Positions 36,276-49,720 of a stretch of 64,000 nt of DNA are shown one piece after another (position 1 is the first letter of the stretch; the number at the start of each line of letters is the position of its first letter). The notes below the pieces were generated by a model. It worked only from the letters and a program-made list of their open reading frames with translations. It made no database searches and was not told the origin of the DNA. Source of the DNA: Haliotis asinina (lineage: Eukaryota > Mollusca > Gastropoda > Lepetellida > Haliotidae); contig NC_090288.1 in the NCBI RefSeq assembly GCF_037392515.1, positions 17,020,969 to 17,084,968 on the forward strand. Reading direction: 5' to 3'. The translations under genes and the position numbers were made by a program.

Positions 36276-39270
36276 TGTTCAAAATAGAAAAAGTGACATA
36301 ATACAGAACTTCTGAATGTTATTTTAGATATCTTATCTATGATTAAAACAATACATTTGCTTTTTTAGCGCAAATGTACATTTCAGACGTGGTATGTGTC
36401 ATATGCTTTCGGTTATATTGCTCCCCCAGTTTTCAGCGAACTATTTTGTCTTAGTTTACACAAAATATCCCAGCTTCAGCTAACTATTTACAAACTCTTG
36501 TATAAGTGAATGTTATATAGACAAAATCAAAGGCAACAACAGTCCTTTCAATTTTCAATATTACAATGTAATAATAATCTCGTTATAATTTCTTTTGCAC
36601 CTCAGTTGATAGCAAACGGGTGTGTGGGGATAAGGATCTGACTGGAAATGTCAAATATCTAAATTTTGAATTCATAAATACCCTTCGATAACATGAATTA
36701 TCAGACACATTAAAAAGATGGCTTGATTAGAATAAACGCATTTGTTACCATAAAGAACGTGCATGTTTGGGACATCTGGTAATGACCAATAAAGGTTTTA
36801 TTAAATGTATGATAAGACCGTTTAAGAAAAATTCTATCGGAGGTCAAGTCCGTTATCTGCAAAAAATGGCATTTCAGGAAAAAGAAATGTAGTTATTACT
36901 GAAATGTTTTATGAAAATTTCATTAATCATACTTGCAGATACTCTTCAGTATTGTCCTCATATTCAAGATTTTAAAAATCAAAATATGCACGTTTTGTTT
37001 GATCAAGGTGTAACTTCCTGTAATATGAAAACGCTACAAAACTTACAATACGTTTCGCTAATTCATGAAACTGCGCGGATACAAGTTCACGTCAATTTTT
37101 CCCCATCGCTGATTGGTCAGTTTGAAACTGATTTGAATTTGGGAAACACAAGAGTTATGAAATATTTACAAGTTCAGCAAAACCAATTTTCGCGGAAGAC
37201 GTACGGAGAGAATACGGACCAAGATCTGGGATTCGAACCGATTTGATGATCACAGGGTCCTAGCTAGCTTACTCGCACAAGCTTACATATCTGACCATAA
37301 TTAAAACACTGTTCCTCGGGGTTTATGTAAGGTTTAGACAATTTATAGAACATATATGTTTTAGATTGGTGGAAATTGGTTGGTATAATATTTTACAGAT
37401 TGTTTTAACTCTGGTGTTTACGTCACTCACTTCAATCATTTAATTTTAAGCGTTTCTAGTTAAAAAAACCCATAAATGTATAAACAGCATCATCTTTCAA
37501 AACAAAATATCGTCCGCCCACTGCATAACGATTTTTCATTTCAAAACTTTACTTTAAACATTGAAACTCGCGAAAAAACTTGTCAGGTTGGAAAGACTAT
37601 TTTGTGTAAACGGAAGCATATATGTGTCCAAATATTGACACTATTAAACCCGTCACTTCAGCATGGTAACTCGGTACACCAGAACAAAGGCCAGTTGCCC
37701 TAAGGCTGGTATATGCATTTTGCTGAAAAGGCCACTTGTGTTTTGTTCAAAAATCTTCACCCATCCATCAGTTAGCGTTTCGTTACCAACATATTCATGA
37801 TACAGAGGAGAAATAAACTGTACTCGCACACGATGTTTTTCTCCGAGTTTTTATATAAAGTGGGTGGGATTTAAAAGATAAATAACTATACTACAGCTGA
37901 GCTGACATAAAAATGTAAAATGGTATTCACGGTTTGTATAGCATTTTGGGAAACGTTTTTGTTAAATGACCCTTAACGGAATGAGAATGAATTAGTTTTT
38001 TTTGATATTATTATACATGCACTCCACATGCACCGAGAGATGTATTTTGCACCAAGCAGAACGTTTGGCAAGATATTCATGGAATAACATGTTCATGTTC
38101 TGTAAATAATGTATGTCATGATGAATTGACAAGACATGAGTCTGCAGTCTACGCCGTAGATATGTTACAGTGAGATTGTGAAATCATGTGAAATGACGAA
38201 GAGAGTCATTAGCCATTTCGGGTCATTTTGTCATTTCATGAAAGTTAACTTAATAATAATAATAATCTACAAAAATGGACCACAATTTTAACATCACTTA
38301 TTGGCACAAACGGATAAAGCTATTGTGTCAGTGCACATTAGTCGGGCTTTGAAGCATATACACCTGTTTAAATTTGTTTGGCACCTGCTGGGTTCAAAAC
38401 CACTAGATAAGATGCTCCACAAACGCCAGTCCATTGTATAGATGAAATGACATTTCATGAGATGACCTAAGTATAGTGATCGTTGCTATACAAAATGACG
38501 CGAACTGACTGACTCTCTTACTCATATCACGAAATGACTGATTTCACATTCTCATTTTTCACATTTATTCTAAATAAATCTCAATTAACACTCATAAGAT
38601 GAGACAAGAAAGCTCACCGTTATACAAAACTTAAACGTATACCTCTTCATGGGTTTGTTGCTCACAAAACTTGGTGCACGGTCAGGGCAATGTGGCCCCA
38701 TTAAGGGGAGATATTTGGAGATGGGTTGATCAGCAGTTGCTATGGCACGTCACACATTATCGCTTTACAACAGATATAGGTCCAGCACTTTGAAGCCTTC
38801 TACCTTGCCTTTGCTGTGTGTACTTGATGCCACGACAACCGTGTCGTTTCCAAAACGGCAATGATCAGAACGAACACCTTGTCAATATCCTAAATCACAA
38901 TCATTAACAGAGTGAGTTTTAAATGTCAACATGAGAGAAAAGGCAAGGCTTTTCACTTCTTGTGAATTACGTAATTTGGGATTCGAACCCACGACCAGGT
39001 GATTCTGGTAAGTCTGTTGGTGTGCCTATGAAATGGATGATCTGAGTCCAGTACTCGTTAATGAAACAACTCACTAAATGAGGCTTGGGTTTACATTGTG
39101 CATTATTGTGTACCAGCGTTCCCTGCGAGTGTAAAGGTTGTTCATGTTCATGGCATGGCATAGATACGTCCTGTGATGCATCTGCAATATTGGTGACAGT
39201 GGCATAAAACAACATTTCAACCATCAAGATGTATGTGTACACTGCTTTACTTGCAAATCTTGAAGTGGCT

Positions 39271-39400
39271 GACTTTAGTGTTACGCCGTTTTTAGCAATA
39301 TTCCAACATCACACCAAGAAGGGGCTTCACACATTGTGCTCATTTGGGGATTCGAACGTGACGAGCCAACGCTGTAACCACTATGCTTCCCCACCGCCCC
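39271..39400 (-). mobile_element. SINE family A, internal deletion near the B box
   Basis: GTTACGCCGTTTTTAGCAAT, AATATTCCAACATCACACC, GGGGCTTCACACATTGTGCT, GACGAGCCAACGCTGTAACC and CCCCACCGCCCC. The segment carrying most of the B box (between GGGGATTCGAA and CGTGACGAG) is shortened. Confidence 0.8.
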
Positions 39401-39922
39401 AAATCATGACGAGATGATGCCTTGTCTTAACAGACAGATAAATAAAAGGCCAGCTTATTCACGTTGGTTAAATGGTTGTATGAATCAGGGAATGTAGTTA
39501 GAAACTATCTCCTTCTAACCCGCTTGTCAAAAGCCCTTTTTGAAAGACAGTTACGCAGACATGTGTTAAAAATATCGCTGGGTTTTTACAGACGTTCGTG
39601 TTCGCGTGCCGTCAATTTACTCCCTATACCGACTAAGTTGTCGGCCCAGTGTCAGAGCCCGCATGTTCTATCCGAAGTGATTAGTCTGAGAATTGACAGA
39701 TAAACTTGCTTGAGCTTTATATGAACGGAACTCATCCACAAACAAGTGTTGTGACCCCGGGGCATGAAATGGATGTCGTAATCGGACGATTAGCCATACA
39801 AACAATGACAGCTCCGAAGAAAAAAGCACTGTATGGAGTTTGCTGATTTAGACTCGCTGCTCGGAAGTGTCGTGGTGGACTGAAACGAAAACGAGGCCGA
39901 GAGTGACGGGAACATTACCCGG

Positions 39923-39957
39923 CTAATAAGATAATGGACACTAAATGGAGGTTTACG
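39923..39957. promoter_or_regulatory. Duplicated non-coding element, copy 2
   Basis: This is the second copy of the element at 31929. It lies inside a 199-codon minus-strand open frame (39790-40389) that matches no family I know. That frame may exist because the sequence is constrained and stop-poor, not because it is coding. Confidence 0.4.
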
Positions 39958-42900
39958 AGAGTCTTGCATGAAGGAAAACACGGAACGCGCATGAGAAGAG
40001 GACGTTGGTGATAGACTAAATATTTGTGCTTGGAAACAATGCATTTGAACATCGCCTTGGACAGATGCTTTTTGGCCAAAGGAGAAGTACTTCCGTTTAC
40101 GAGCGATAGGGAAGCTCGGAACAGGGCTCCCGTTTGTCGCGCTATTGCTATCACTTTGAGTTTGATGGAGCGCATAATGAGGGCGTATTGGCTCGCTATT
40201 ATCTAATATTTCGGGTCGTGAGTGGTCATTAAGGCAGGGACACTGCAGTATGGTATACACTAGGTCTGGGGTTAGTGAGTTGGCACCGCCATTTTTGGTA
40301 CTAAGTAAAGGGCAGGTATATATTCGTAGCGGATGAGAGCAGAGTAAGGATGGAGGAACTCCACCAAATTCAGGTGATGACCTGTTCACATGCTGAGCTT
40401 TTCAAAAAGTAGACGTCTTAGACACGCAGGGAGCGCTGACATTTTGGCATTAAGTATGGTTTTCGTCGGGGCTAAGTTCACTGTGGCGTTAAACAAGAAC
40501 TAAAACAAACAAATCATCGGAGCTAACGAACAAGTGTAAGGAAAATCTGTTGAAAGCAGTTTTTGTTCTCAAATAACAATTTGAAGGAGGGCCGGCAGTA
40601 AAAATACAAATGTAACAAGAATTATAGTTAGTTTTCAGTGAACAAGGAGAGATTTTGGACATGGCCATTGTAACAGATGAAAGTGCAGTTTAGCAACATC
40701 AACGATAATGATGGAAACAGTGTCCTTGTATTTATGTGAAGCATGTTTTGATTGTTAAATGTTTTTGAACGAAACGTTTTCTCAGTCCCCAGTCAGCAAT
40801 ATGTACGAGGTATCAAATCTAACAATACTGTACATAAGAACTGGGAGTGAGCAATTTTGTACATGAAAAGCGGGTGGGTGGGAGGGGATCACTTACTTTG
40901 TACAGAAATTTTAGGGAGGAGGTCACTCGCATTGTACAAGCTTCTCCGTAAATTCTCTTACCATAGATTATGGTCCGTACTTTCTGTGAGACATTTAGGA
41001 AACGTATTAAGTGCACTGAACAACAAAAGTACTGCGAATGATACATGTTGATACATAATATAAACATATTTTGGTTTCCATAATTCACCATTACTGGTAA
41101 CATCTTAATTACCACGTGCTTTGGACTCAAATATTGCAGTGAAAAGTTGAAAAATATTCATCATTATATTCACTGGTCACAAGGCGCCTGACCCCTGCTT
41201 CCAGGTAATGCATTTAAAAGGGCACAATATAATTTATATTACGCGTATTATATGACTTATGTAAACGGAAATCCACTGGTCGGCTTTTGGTGGTGAAAAC
41301 GTTCGTGGCCTGGTTTTCGCACTGAATGTGTTTTTCTTTACTCTCTATCCCCTCTATTTTAAATGATTATGATTTTATTCAAGACAACACAAATAACCTA
41401 TTTAAAGGCGCGTGGAAGTAGCGCTGACACAGATATAGTTTGTAATTGCTCACTTGAGCGTCTTCAGCCTGATTTACATACTACGCATTTGACAACTACA
41501 TTCCCAATATCAAACTATTCGTGACCTGTTGCGGTGCTTGTAAGCAAACTGTTTGTAACATACATCAACCTATGTATAATTACATATTTAGAGACCGTAA
41601 TGTGGGATGTGGCCATCAGCAACAGATTTACAAACAGTCAGGACATTTGCATTGAAGATTCGTTTCCAATGCTGAAAAAAACTCTAACAGGGTAAAACGT
41701 GGCGAATATTTTCAGTTTGAATGCAATTCTAAAAGAGAGTGAAGAACCTGAATGTATTTGCTGTTTCCTCAAGTAGCTGCTGAACTCAAGCATCATAAAA
41801 AATATTTCTTGAGCAAGCAAAGATGACAAACCAGACCTGCCTTTCTGGGTGTTCAAATGCACGGTTATGGCGTTGTGATGTTTTGGACGGTAAAGTTCTT
41901 TCAAATTGATAGTCTTTAGATCCGCGTTGTTTTCGTTTACTGCCCCCTCCATACCACCTTATGGCACTTGTGTTGTGATGTCGTCCCCGGAGTACCCGCC
42001 GGCTTCGCCTTCATTGTAGCCGTCCTCAGGTTAATGGATGTGTCAAGATGCCTTCGATCTACGATAAACATTTCCATACTCTTTTTCAAATACCACAAAC
42101 CGTCACGGTGAGAAAGGAAGCGAGGCCGATCTGAGACCGCTTGTCTTACAGTCAGAGTCAGACAGTGAAAACACAAATACAATGTCGCTACTTGAAACTT
42201 AAGTACCCGTCCGAGTTTATAACCTATTGCTAAGTTTAGTGGTGCTTCAGTGAGCTGCACGAGCAAACCACACGAGTGTGGGCGTGCTCCGGTCACAATT
42301 ACCTGATGTGCGGACCTGGGAAAGCTCCAGGCAATTAAATATGTCCCATCTATGTTGAATCGATTTTCACCTTTGTCTTGTGGCATATTGTGTATGGTAT
42401 TGCCACCATGCGAACTTTGAAGATGCCAGGATCTTAGGGTTGTTGCACACGGTACCAAAGGCCGCCGGAAGCGGTCATACGTTCACTGGTGTGTTGTAAA
42501 GACGAACATAGTCCTCACGTACACTGCCAATGTCCATAAACTATTTAGTGTCTTTAATGCACTTTTATTAACCCTTGTCCGTGAAAACCATCAACTTGTG
42601 CACGCTCTCGAAGCAAGTGAGCGCCATCAATTCTACCGTTTTGTTTGAACGTGAAAACAAAGCGATCTCGGTCCTAAGAATGCTACAACGACTCTCAGCA
42701 AGGTCTGATTTCCCTGTGTGGAGATTGTTACGCTGCTTAACTCCTGATTGCGCCAGTGTGCTACTACCGATTCCCACTCCAATGACTCGCAAAGGTCTAG
42801 CACAGGTACACACCGTGTCACTCAAAAGACCAGAGCAGACAAACGGCGTTTTGTTCCTTGGGGGATTTCACCGTCATATGGGGCTCTTCAGATGCACATC

Positions 42901-43734
42901 TTTCAACAGTCATTATACCGGGCAAGTTTGGCGAGATAGGTTTTTCGTGTCGACTATACAAGGGTGCTTTAAGGGGGAGGTAAGGACTTTGGCTCTCACA
43001 AGTCTCCTTTGATGGCGTCCTCAATAAAAGAACATTACAAGCTAGGAGCATTAGCTGTGGTAAAGGCTCTATAAAACACACATTAGTGGCTGAGAGGTGT
43101 CTTTTATGAGGCATGTATTTAGTAGGTGCAGTGCAAGGAGCCGAGAGGAAGGACCGATGGGATAGGAGGGAGAGAGACTGTTGAAGGAGAGGAACAAAAC
43201 AGATAGAAAGAAGAAAGTATAAAGCCGTGGTGTTTAGAAAAGCACACAAAGGAAACAATAATTATGTTGTTAGTGCATAAACGTGTATAATCATCATCTA
43301 AACTCAAGGGCATTTAGTTCATCTCCATACCTTTTGTTGGGGCACAGATGAAACGAAGGAAAAAGACAATAAAGGTTGAAATATGCGTGGGTAATTGAAG
43401 CTTCTTAAGATTGCTCAAATAAACTTCAACATCCACAAATGGATAAAATTATTAGCAACACTCCTCAAAGCCCATCATGTCATATGATGAAACCATCTCT
43501 AATGCTGCACTTAAGGAGCAGAAGTAATTAAAGAATTAATTACAGAGTAGAGACGCAGTTAATTCTATTCTGTAGATGTATTTAAGACAAGTAAGAGAAG
43601 TAATTCTGATGTCAAAAGTGTAACGGCCAGTTAAATAAAGTCATCAAAATCGTCTTTGTCGTCATCATCATCACTATTATTATTTGTTTTTGCAGATTAA
43701 GTCAAATATGCAGCAGAAAGGGCTCAGGTGATCC

Positions 43735-43880
43735 TCACATAGGCAGGTGGGTGCGGGTCATCATCAGCTCTGGGCCCTTGTCCCCTCTACACGCAGGACA
43801 GGCAGCAAATGAGACTCCCAGGAAACGCTGCCCTGTCGAACCCACCAAGAACTTTACGGAGAATATGTAGACTCCACAGC
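43735..43880. repeat. Dispersed repeat shared with 50636-50750
   Basis: This is the second copy of the unidentified unit. A minus-strand 62-residue frame (43787-43975) covers it and has an LHILRKVLGG segment that aligns loosely with LHILQSVVGS in the other copy, which suggests decayed coding sequence. Confidence 0.45.
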
Positions 43881-44100
43881 ACCGTTATTATTAACTTCAG
43901 GTTATTCAGTAAAAGTACTGCATAAGCACAAAAGTGTAAAAAACACCAACAGAAAAGCACTGATACATTATTCACAGGATTGTCATATTTGAATTTGAAT
44001 CATAAATGTACAAGGAGGCACAGCTGTGGAACTGTTTGATCTTCGTTTGTCTTCTCCGTCGGCTGTTTGTTGAAATGGCCTGATCTGTTATTCATTGACT

Positions 44101-44310
44101 TTAATCCAGGTTATCCCTGACGGCCTGGACAAAGCATGTTGACCACTTTGTAGCTTTACCATGAAAGGTGGCACCCAACTTGAGTAAATATTCTTCAGTT
44201 TCGATGTCGTCTGCTGCTTTACGAAGCCAGCAAGCTGGCGCCGGAAGTCTGGTGAATACAGCGCCCGCTCCCAGCGGTGCCCTCTCGAGGCGCGATTGCT
44301 CTGTTTCAAA
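44101..44310 (-). other. Weak candidate terminal exon (unidentified)
   Basis: On the minus strand a CTTGTTTGAAACAG acceptor-like sequence (about 44307-44320) is followed by a frame that includes KAADDIETEEYLLKLGATFH and ends VRDNLD before a TAA at 44101-44103. The balanced composition looks more protein-like than other frames here, but I recognise no domain, see no polyadenylation signal and can find no partner exon. Confidence 0.15.
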
Positions 44311-45048
44311 CAAGATAAATAAACCAATCAGTTATCGCAAAAGTGCTTGTTTGAGCATAAAGCTTTCAAAGCCCCATATGAGAATTACTATCGCTATATC
44401 ATTTTCATCTCCCTGAGATCACGAGTGTGTGTGCTCACAAATTAGGACTGGCATTTTCGCTCCTACCCCGATGTCCCTTGCGACGCGTTACGAGTACTAC
44501 ATTTACTTGGGGCTGCGCTGAACAGTCATGTATTCATCACAATTCAGGCCTAAACTGTCTCGGGACAGCTTCCATTTACACCTTTTCATATCGATCAATA
44601 AGAAAAACCATTTTTGTTAACTTGTTACGTCGAAATGTGCATCTAGATAGCAAAAAGGCACAACCTCGATCAATCATAAGTCCACTGGGTTTTCACCCAT
44701 AAGTCAGTCTTACCGCCGCATTTGTCAAGCAAGGCACCAAACGTATTTTGCTGAAGAACAAATTCTTGGAGCTCTGTTAGAGATTCCCGTTAACTGCATC
44801 TTTTCAAGAATGTGATTGGGGAATTACCTTGAGCTCTGTAAAGTAAATCAACGCTGAGGCCATTTCATGATTCACTTGAGAAGACTTGGAAGGGATTTGA
44901 TCATGTCATTGAAGTCCCTTCTGATATCACAACTCTTTTCCAAACACGGTTTTCTTGTTTGATTTAGCTCGCTTTCGTATCCTTTGACGGAAAGTCCTTT
45001 CACTTCTTTAACTAAACACAAAGAGATGCGTTGCATTCACGCAATTTA

Positions 45049-45205
45049 ATGACGTTCTATGTAGCATCCACGTGTTCTGTATGACGTTCTATATTCTGTC
45101 CACGAATGATTATGACGTTCCATATTGTATTCATAAATAATTTCTGACGTTCTATTTTGTATCCACGAATAATTGTCACGTTCTATATTCCACCCAAGTG
45201 GTTAT
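45049..45205. repeat. About 31-32-bp tandem repeat, five degenerate copies
   Basis: GACGTTCTAT-type starts occur near 45051, 45083, 45114, 45146 and 45177, each followed by a TATTCTGTCCACGAATAAT-like segment. Confidence 0.85.
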
Positions 45206-45562
45206 AATTAAAGATATATGAATGAAGTAAGAATGATGCAAAGTGAAGTTATATGTTCAAGTATTCATTAATAACTCACCCGAAGTTTAATGGTTTTCAT
45301 ATGAACGCCCTCCTAGAGCGCGTGGGGCCATCCATCGTGCGTCATACCAAAATACCTCAAAAGGTGGTACCTTTCGTCACCCTTCTTTGCGCTCGATATT
45401 AAAGGTAAGATAAGGAGTTCAGTATAATGTGTTTAAATGTAGTGCCAGTGATAAGCTATACATATCCGGCATATCTAGCAGCAACACACACGCGTTAAGG
45501 TGACATGGAATTGGGTTGACAGTCATGCGCAAGCACAGTGTACAACGCGAGAAACATATACA

Positions 45563-45620
45563 CGTATGTGTGCGTGTGCGTGTGCGTGTGCGTGTGCGTG
45601 TGCGTGTGCGTGTGCGTGTC
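45563..45620. repeat. (GTGTGC)n hexanucleotide repeat
   Basis: Nine units of GTGTGC, uninterrupted. It alternates purine and pyrimidine throughout, a sequence type prone to Z-DNA. Confidence 0.95.
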
Positions 45621-48269
45621 TGTCACTGATAGTATTTTTACCTTGAGCTGCCCAATCCTTCATTTGTCCCGTTTTAGTATCGCACAAAGCGGGGAAATAA
45701 TTTTACCATCTTACTGTGTGATGGGGTCGCTGATCAATCACAGAAGTCAGTGTATTAATGATGCGGCCATTAATGGGTACCCGAAAGAAACTGAAACCTG
45801 GTTCTGAACACTGACATAAACGAGGTTATTATACAAACCATGCTCCTTCGCTATCGGCGTTTTCCACTGATAGTCCGTTCTGCTATTGTATCATTTGCTA
45901 CATTGATCGGTCATCAACGTACATCCAAATGAGTAGCTTATGGTTAAAATGGACCGTTACACCTGGCTATCTCGACGGTGTGGTAGCTGCTGACATCACT
46001 GTTTCAACCCTGACTCAATACATCAAAAGGCCGACACGTCACAGCCAGGAAAAGTGCTAGAAGCAGAGTACACAACATTCACTCTTTCAGTGAGTTAAAT
46101 CAAGCTTCGTCTTCGTAATTCTTGACTCGCGTCAGTATCATGTATCAAAGAATTTTACCATGATACCTGAATTTCTGTGATGGCATGTATGTTAATGGTT
46201 CACATATATGGAGATGTGTGTCTCTGAGGACACGCATCACGATGCTAACCTTTTATGATAAACCTTTACTGCTGTATGCTAAGCGAAGAGTTTTATATCA
46301 TGAAGTGTTTACTTGATCTTAATCTATCATTACAGACAAACAATGGAAAACAGTCCAATCGTGTAATTACTATACATCACTTTGCAGTATTATTCATCAC
46401 TGATCAAGTAGGCCTCAACTGAAATGTATTAGGAACTGATATTAAACACACTGATCGTGTCGCATTGTATTGTTATTGTAATAACAATTACTTGTCATAC
46501 TTAATTGTTTTCCATCATTTCTGATGTCCATATGTCCGGCAGCATCAGGGGAAGCTCGGGTCATTACGCCAATGTCAATCAGATCAGGTCTCGGAGTGCA
46601 CCTGCTGATACAACAATACCTCGGAAAATTGCAACAATACTTTGGGAAATTACGACAATCACGCTCTTTATTAAAGACAAAGAGCTGGTCTAATTCCAGT
46701 CTGTTTACGTCCATTAAAAGCCAGCTCTCATCTCAATCTGCAAATGATCAACAAAGCTTGATGAAGTCGACCCGGGAGCCATAATGCCAAACCAGTGCGG
46801 ATCACTTGAAAATTCGGCCACTCGTGAAATAGACCTGCAATCCTTAATTCACCCTCTTCGTTACCCTGAAACCTTTTAGTTGAGAGAGTTATGAAAAGAG
46901 AGTGACGGTCGATTGCCGAGCTGAATTCTGTACGCCTTTTCTTGATGCTCATCACCCAGAGAATGAAGACGTAAAAGAGTACGAGCTGTATGTGAAGAGG
47001 CACGGGAGGGGGACGGGGAGTTCTTAAGGGGGGTTAGAGACGCTGGCATGACAAGGTAATTGTTAAGCAGTATACATCGCGCTATGATAAACACGGTGGT
47101 CTGGGGAGTTTGTAGTGTTAAACTATGCGAGTAATTGTTCGGTTTTCACTGACTCAGGGTCGGCTTTGATGGAGGCGCTCTGCTCGACGAACCACAGGAG
47201 TATGAACACCCCACCTGCGGCTACACCGTGTAAAGTGAATACGCTCTTGTACCCCGAAGTCCGGTATATGTTCTATTCGGCCAAGTGTTTACCCAGACTA
47301 AACTGCGTTCCTAAACGCACCCGCCCACTGAGTCGATTTCCAAGTTGTACGCTTACAAAATGAACATACTGTTTTCAATCAAAACTTCAACTTTGAATGC
47401 GTAGAGTTTGGAAATTGAAATGTGCGTCGCTGTCAATGCCTTCATTATGTTGCTGGGTTCGGTGATCGTCCACAGCGTTTCTGAATAAGTAAATAAATGT
47501 CGATATGCTTTTATGTATATACATGTCAGCAGCGATTAGCCTTGAGGCAAACCAAACATAAACACTATCGACGTAAACTTTTACAAATATCCCCGTGGTT
47601 CAACAAGAAAGCCCAATCGGCAATTAAATAAGGATTTCAAGAAGCAAACAACTTAACGTGTGCTTAAATCGTGTCCTTTAAATAAAGTTTCAAGACATTT
47701 TGAGCTGTTGAAGATGATGAAATTATACATCATCACACCCTTTTCAGGCTTTTTAATAATGTAAATATACTGAAAGCGTGAACGAAAATTTGGCATATAC
47801 ATATACAAGCAATCTAAAAATACACAGCTTTATTATTGTAAAATGCTTTGAATTTCGGGATTACTCAAGTTTGTTTATTTTAATTTATGCCTACCTTGAA
47901 TTGGTATTTAAGGGAACACAGGAGGAATATTACTGGAAACGTTAAGGAAAGAGAAATGCACGTTTTGGCATAATGCTATGAAGCAGAAAATATTCCTTAA
48001 AATAATTTTGGTTTGAGTAAAAGCCTCCGTTAAACATGGGAACAACAAATAACTTTGGAAATAAAAGCCTATATATGTAGACTTAAATTGTGGTGGGTGT
48101 GTATTGACGCCGACCGGACTGAAGTAATGTAAATAATAGCGCAATTAGTTTACAGGACGTCTTTGGACAGTATACCTGTCAGTTGATGTGGGAGGGGAGT
48201 CTTAATGTAGGCCTGGGGTGTTCCCTAGTTTAGTGAAACCCACGCTATCATGACAAATGTAACAGGTAG

Positions 48270-48372
48270 CAAGACATTTGGGACTTGAACCAGCTACGAT
48301 ATGTTCCTACAATCCTTCGTAGATGAATCGATTGATACGCGTACAGCTGTTGACTACACCAGTGTGCTACAC
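48270..48372 (-). mobile_element. tRNA-like sequence, probable SINE of another family
   Basis: In antisense, GGGACTTGAACCAGC gives a B-box-like GGTTCAAGTCCC, and ACTACACCAGTGTGCTACAC gives an A-box-like GTAGCACACTGG. The spacing is wider than in a normal tRNA gene and the stems do not pair convincingly, so I read it as a tRNA-derived element and not a tRNA gene. Confidence 0.45.
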
Positions 48373-48396
48373 TTGCTCTCACGAATTCACAGTGAC

Positions 48397-48530
48397 TTTG
48401 GGGGAGCCTCTAGTGGTTAAAGCGCTTGCTCTTTACCTTGAAGACCAGTGTTCAACACCCAACATGTGCGAAGTCACGCTGTGATATTGCTGGAATATTG
48501 CTAAAAGCGGCGTAAATCCATTCTCACCCA
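48397..48530 (+). mobile_element. SINE family A, near full length
   Basis: GGGGGAGCCTCTAGTGGTTA (A box), a decayed B box (GTGTTCAACACCC), GATATTGCTGGAATATTGCT and AAAAGCGGCGTAAATCCATT, then CTCACCCACG. Confidence 0.82.
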
Positions 48531-48672
48531 CGAAATAAAAAACGACATAATTTTATGTGTAGCATGTAATATTATTTGTATAATACAAGAAAAGATACAA
48601 AATCGTCCAGTTTTAGCTGTATTTTTTCACAGCTTGTTCTCTTGATTTTACAAAATGATCATAGCAGTTACA

Positions 48673-48702
48673 TGTTGAGTGTGGCGTAAAACGAAACTCA
48701 AG
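48673..48702 (+). mobile_element. Shared SINE A/B 3' tail fragment
   Basis: GTTGAGTGTGGCGTAAAACG followed by AAACTCA matches the end of the family B-type tail with no body. Confidence 0.5.
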
Positions 48703-49720
48703 CTATTACGTTTTGGAGAATACCAATAGACAATAACCGCACTATCTTTACTTTAAAAAATCGTTTAAGTTACCTAAATAAAAGAATGAATTGCGAATAA
48801 CGATATATAATGCTAAAGTGATAAAACTGTTCACTGAGCATATCAAACAATTCATAAAAATTATGCAATCTACATACGTCTCATTCAGATGCGATAATAT
48901 TTAATAATTGATAAAATATCAATAATATATCGATAAAATATAAAATACAACAAAGGTACAAGAAAGCTTGTCATCCAGGGTTGTGTTAATTTCTCTATAG
49001 TAAGAGAAAGACAGAGCCATTTAGCATTGTAACATCCATATGGTGGGCGTGGAGAGTCTGTCACAAGTTTTGTAAAAACTGAATATAGTGAACAATTACG
49101 ATCTAATCTAACCCATGTTATATAATGCGCTTCCATGTTTAACACAAGCAGTTATACATCACTGGCAACTAGGCATTATTCAACTCTGTTCTAAAATTAC
49201 AAGTACCAGCTTGTGAATGAAATTAATTAAATTCTTAATCGGTTTTAATTCAATTCATGTTTTTGTTTTTAAGTCAATCCGGCTTTTGATATTGCTACTC
49301 AATTTTCTCGCTTCGTTTCTCGACCGTCACAACAAGAGCAGCTTTTATGAACGCTGAAAAGACGTCTTTGCATTTAGAGAAACATTTGTGTCAATTGAAT
49401 ACCCATTCTACTTCTCACATCCAGGTGGAAAGGTCCCAAATAGGCATATATGGGGGCAATAAAAAAGACTCATCTTTACCGAAATGTACATTTACACAAC
49501 AAACAATTAAGGAGATGAAAAGACGCTTCCCTTCTCTCACAAGTGTCAGAAAAATGAACAAAACGACTGCGAAAGAAATAACGAATGTTGCCCTCCCTTC
49601 CCCGCCCCCTAACCGCTCATTCACATCAGATAAAGCAAACCACAGACATAACCACGACAACCCCAGCTTCATTGTCAAACGTTGTAGTTCACGAAGTTCC
49701 CGCCAGGTGCGCTGACAGTG

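Larger units (their letters stand above)
34949..39270. other. Non-coding sequence with possible regulatory DNA
   Basis: Holds a perfect 16-bp palindrome around a CRE (TTGATGACGTCATCAA, 35107-35122), a C-rich quadruplex-prone stretch (35239-35276, G-rich on -), the homeodomain cluster near 35.8 kb, a LINE/SINE tail at 36.2 kb and B-box-like fragments at 37.2 and 39.0 kb. The 122-codon + frame at 35107 covers the first two and is not recognised. Confidence 0.45.
39401..48269. other. SINE A/B-poor block, no gene recognised
   Basis: Nearly 9 kb without a clear family A or B copy. It has relatively stop-poor stretches open on both strands (39.8-40.4, 41.94-42.46, 42.57-43.26, 46.5-47.1 kb), two small tandem or hexanucleotide repeats and one dispersed repeat. 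A weak SINE-tail-like sequence lies near 40478-40505. Conserved non-coding DNA is the likeliest content. Confidence 0.4.

Noticed and set aside
39790..40389. 199-residue minus-strand frame as a protein-coding gene
   Set aside because: It is the longest non-repeat frame apart from fezf, but it has no recognisable domain, low-complexity Ser/Pro content and overlapping open frames in other phases. Conserved non-coding sequence explains it better. A homology search with no hits would confirm this.
41937..42458. 173-residue minus-strand frame
   Set aside because: No domain, no splice signals and no homologue known to me.
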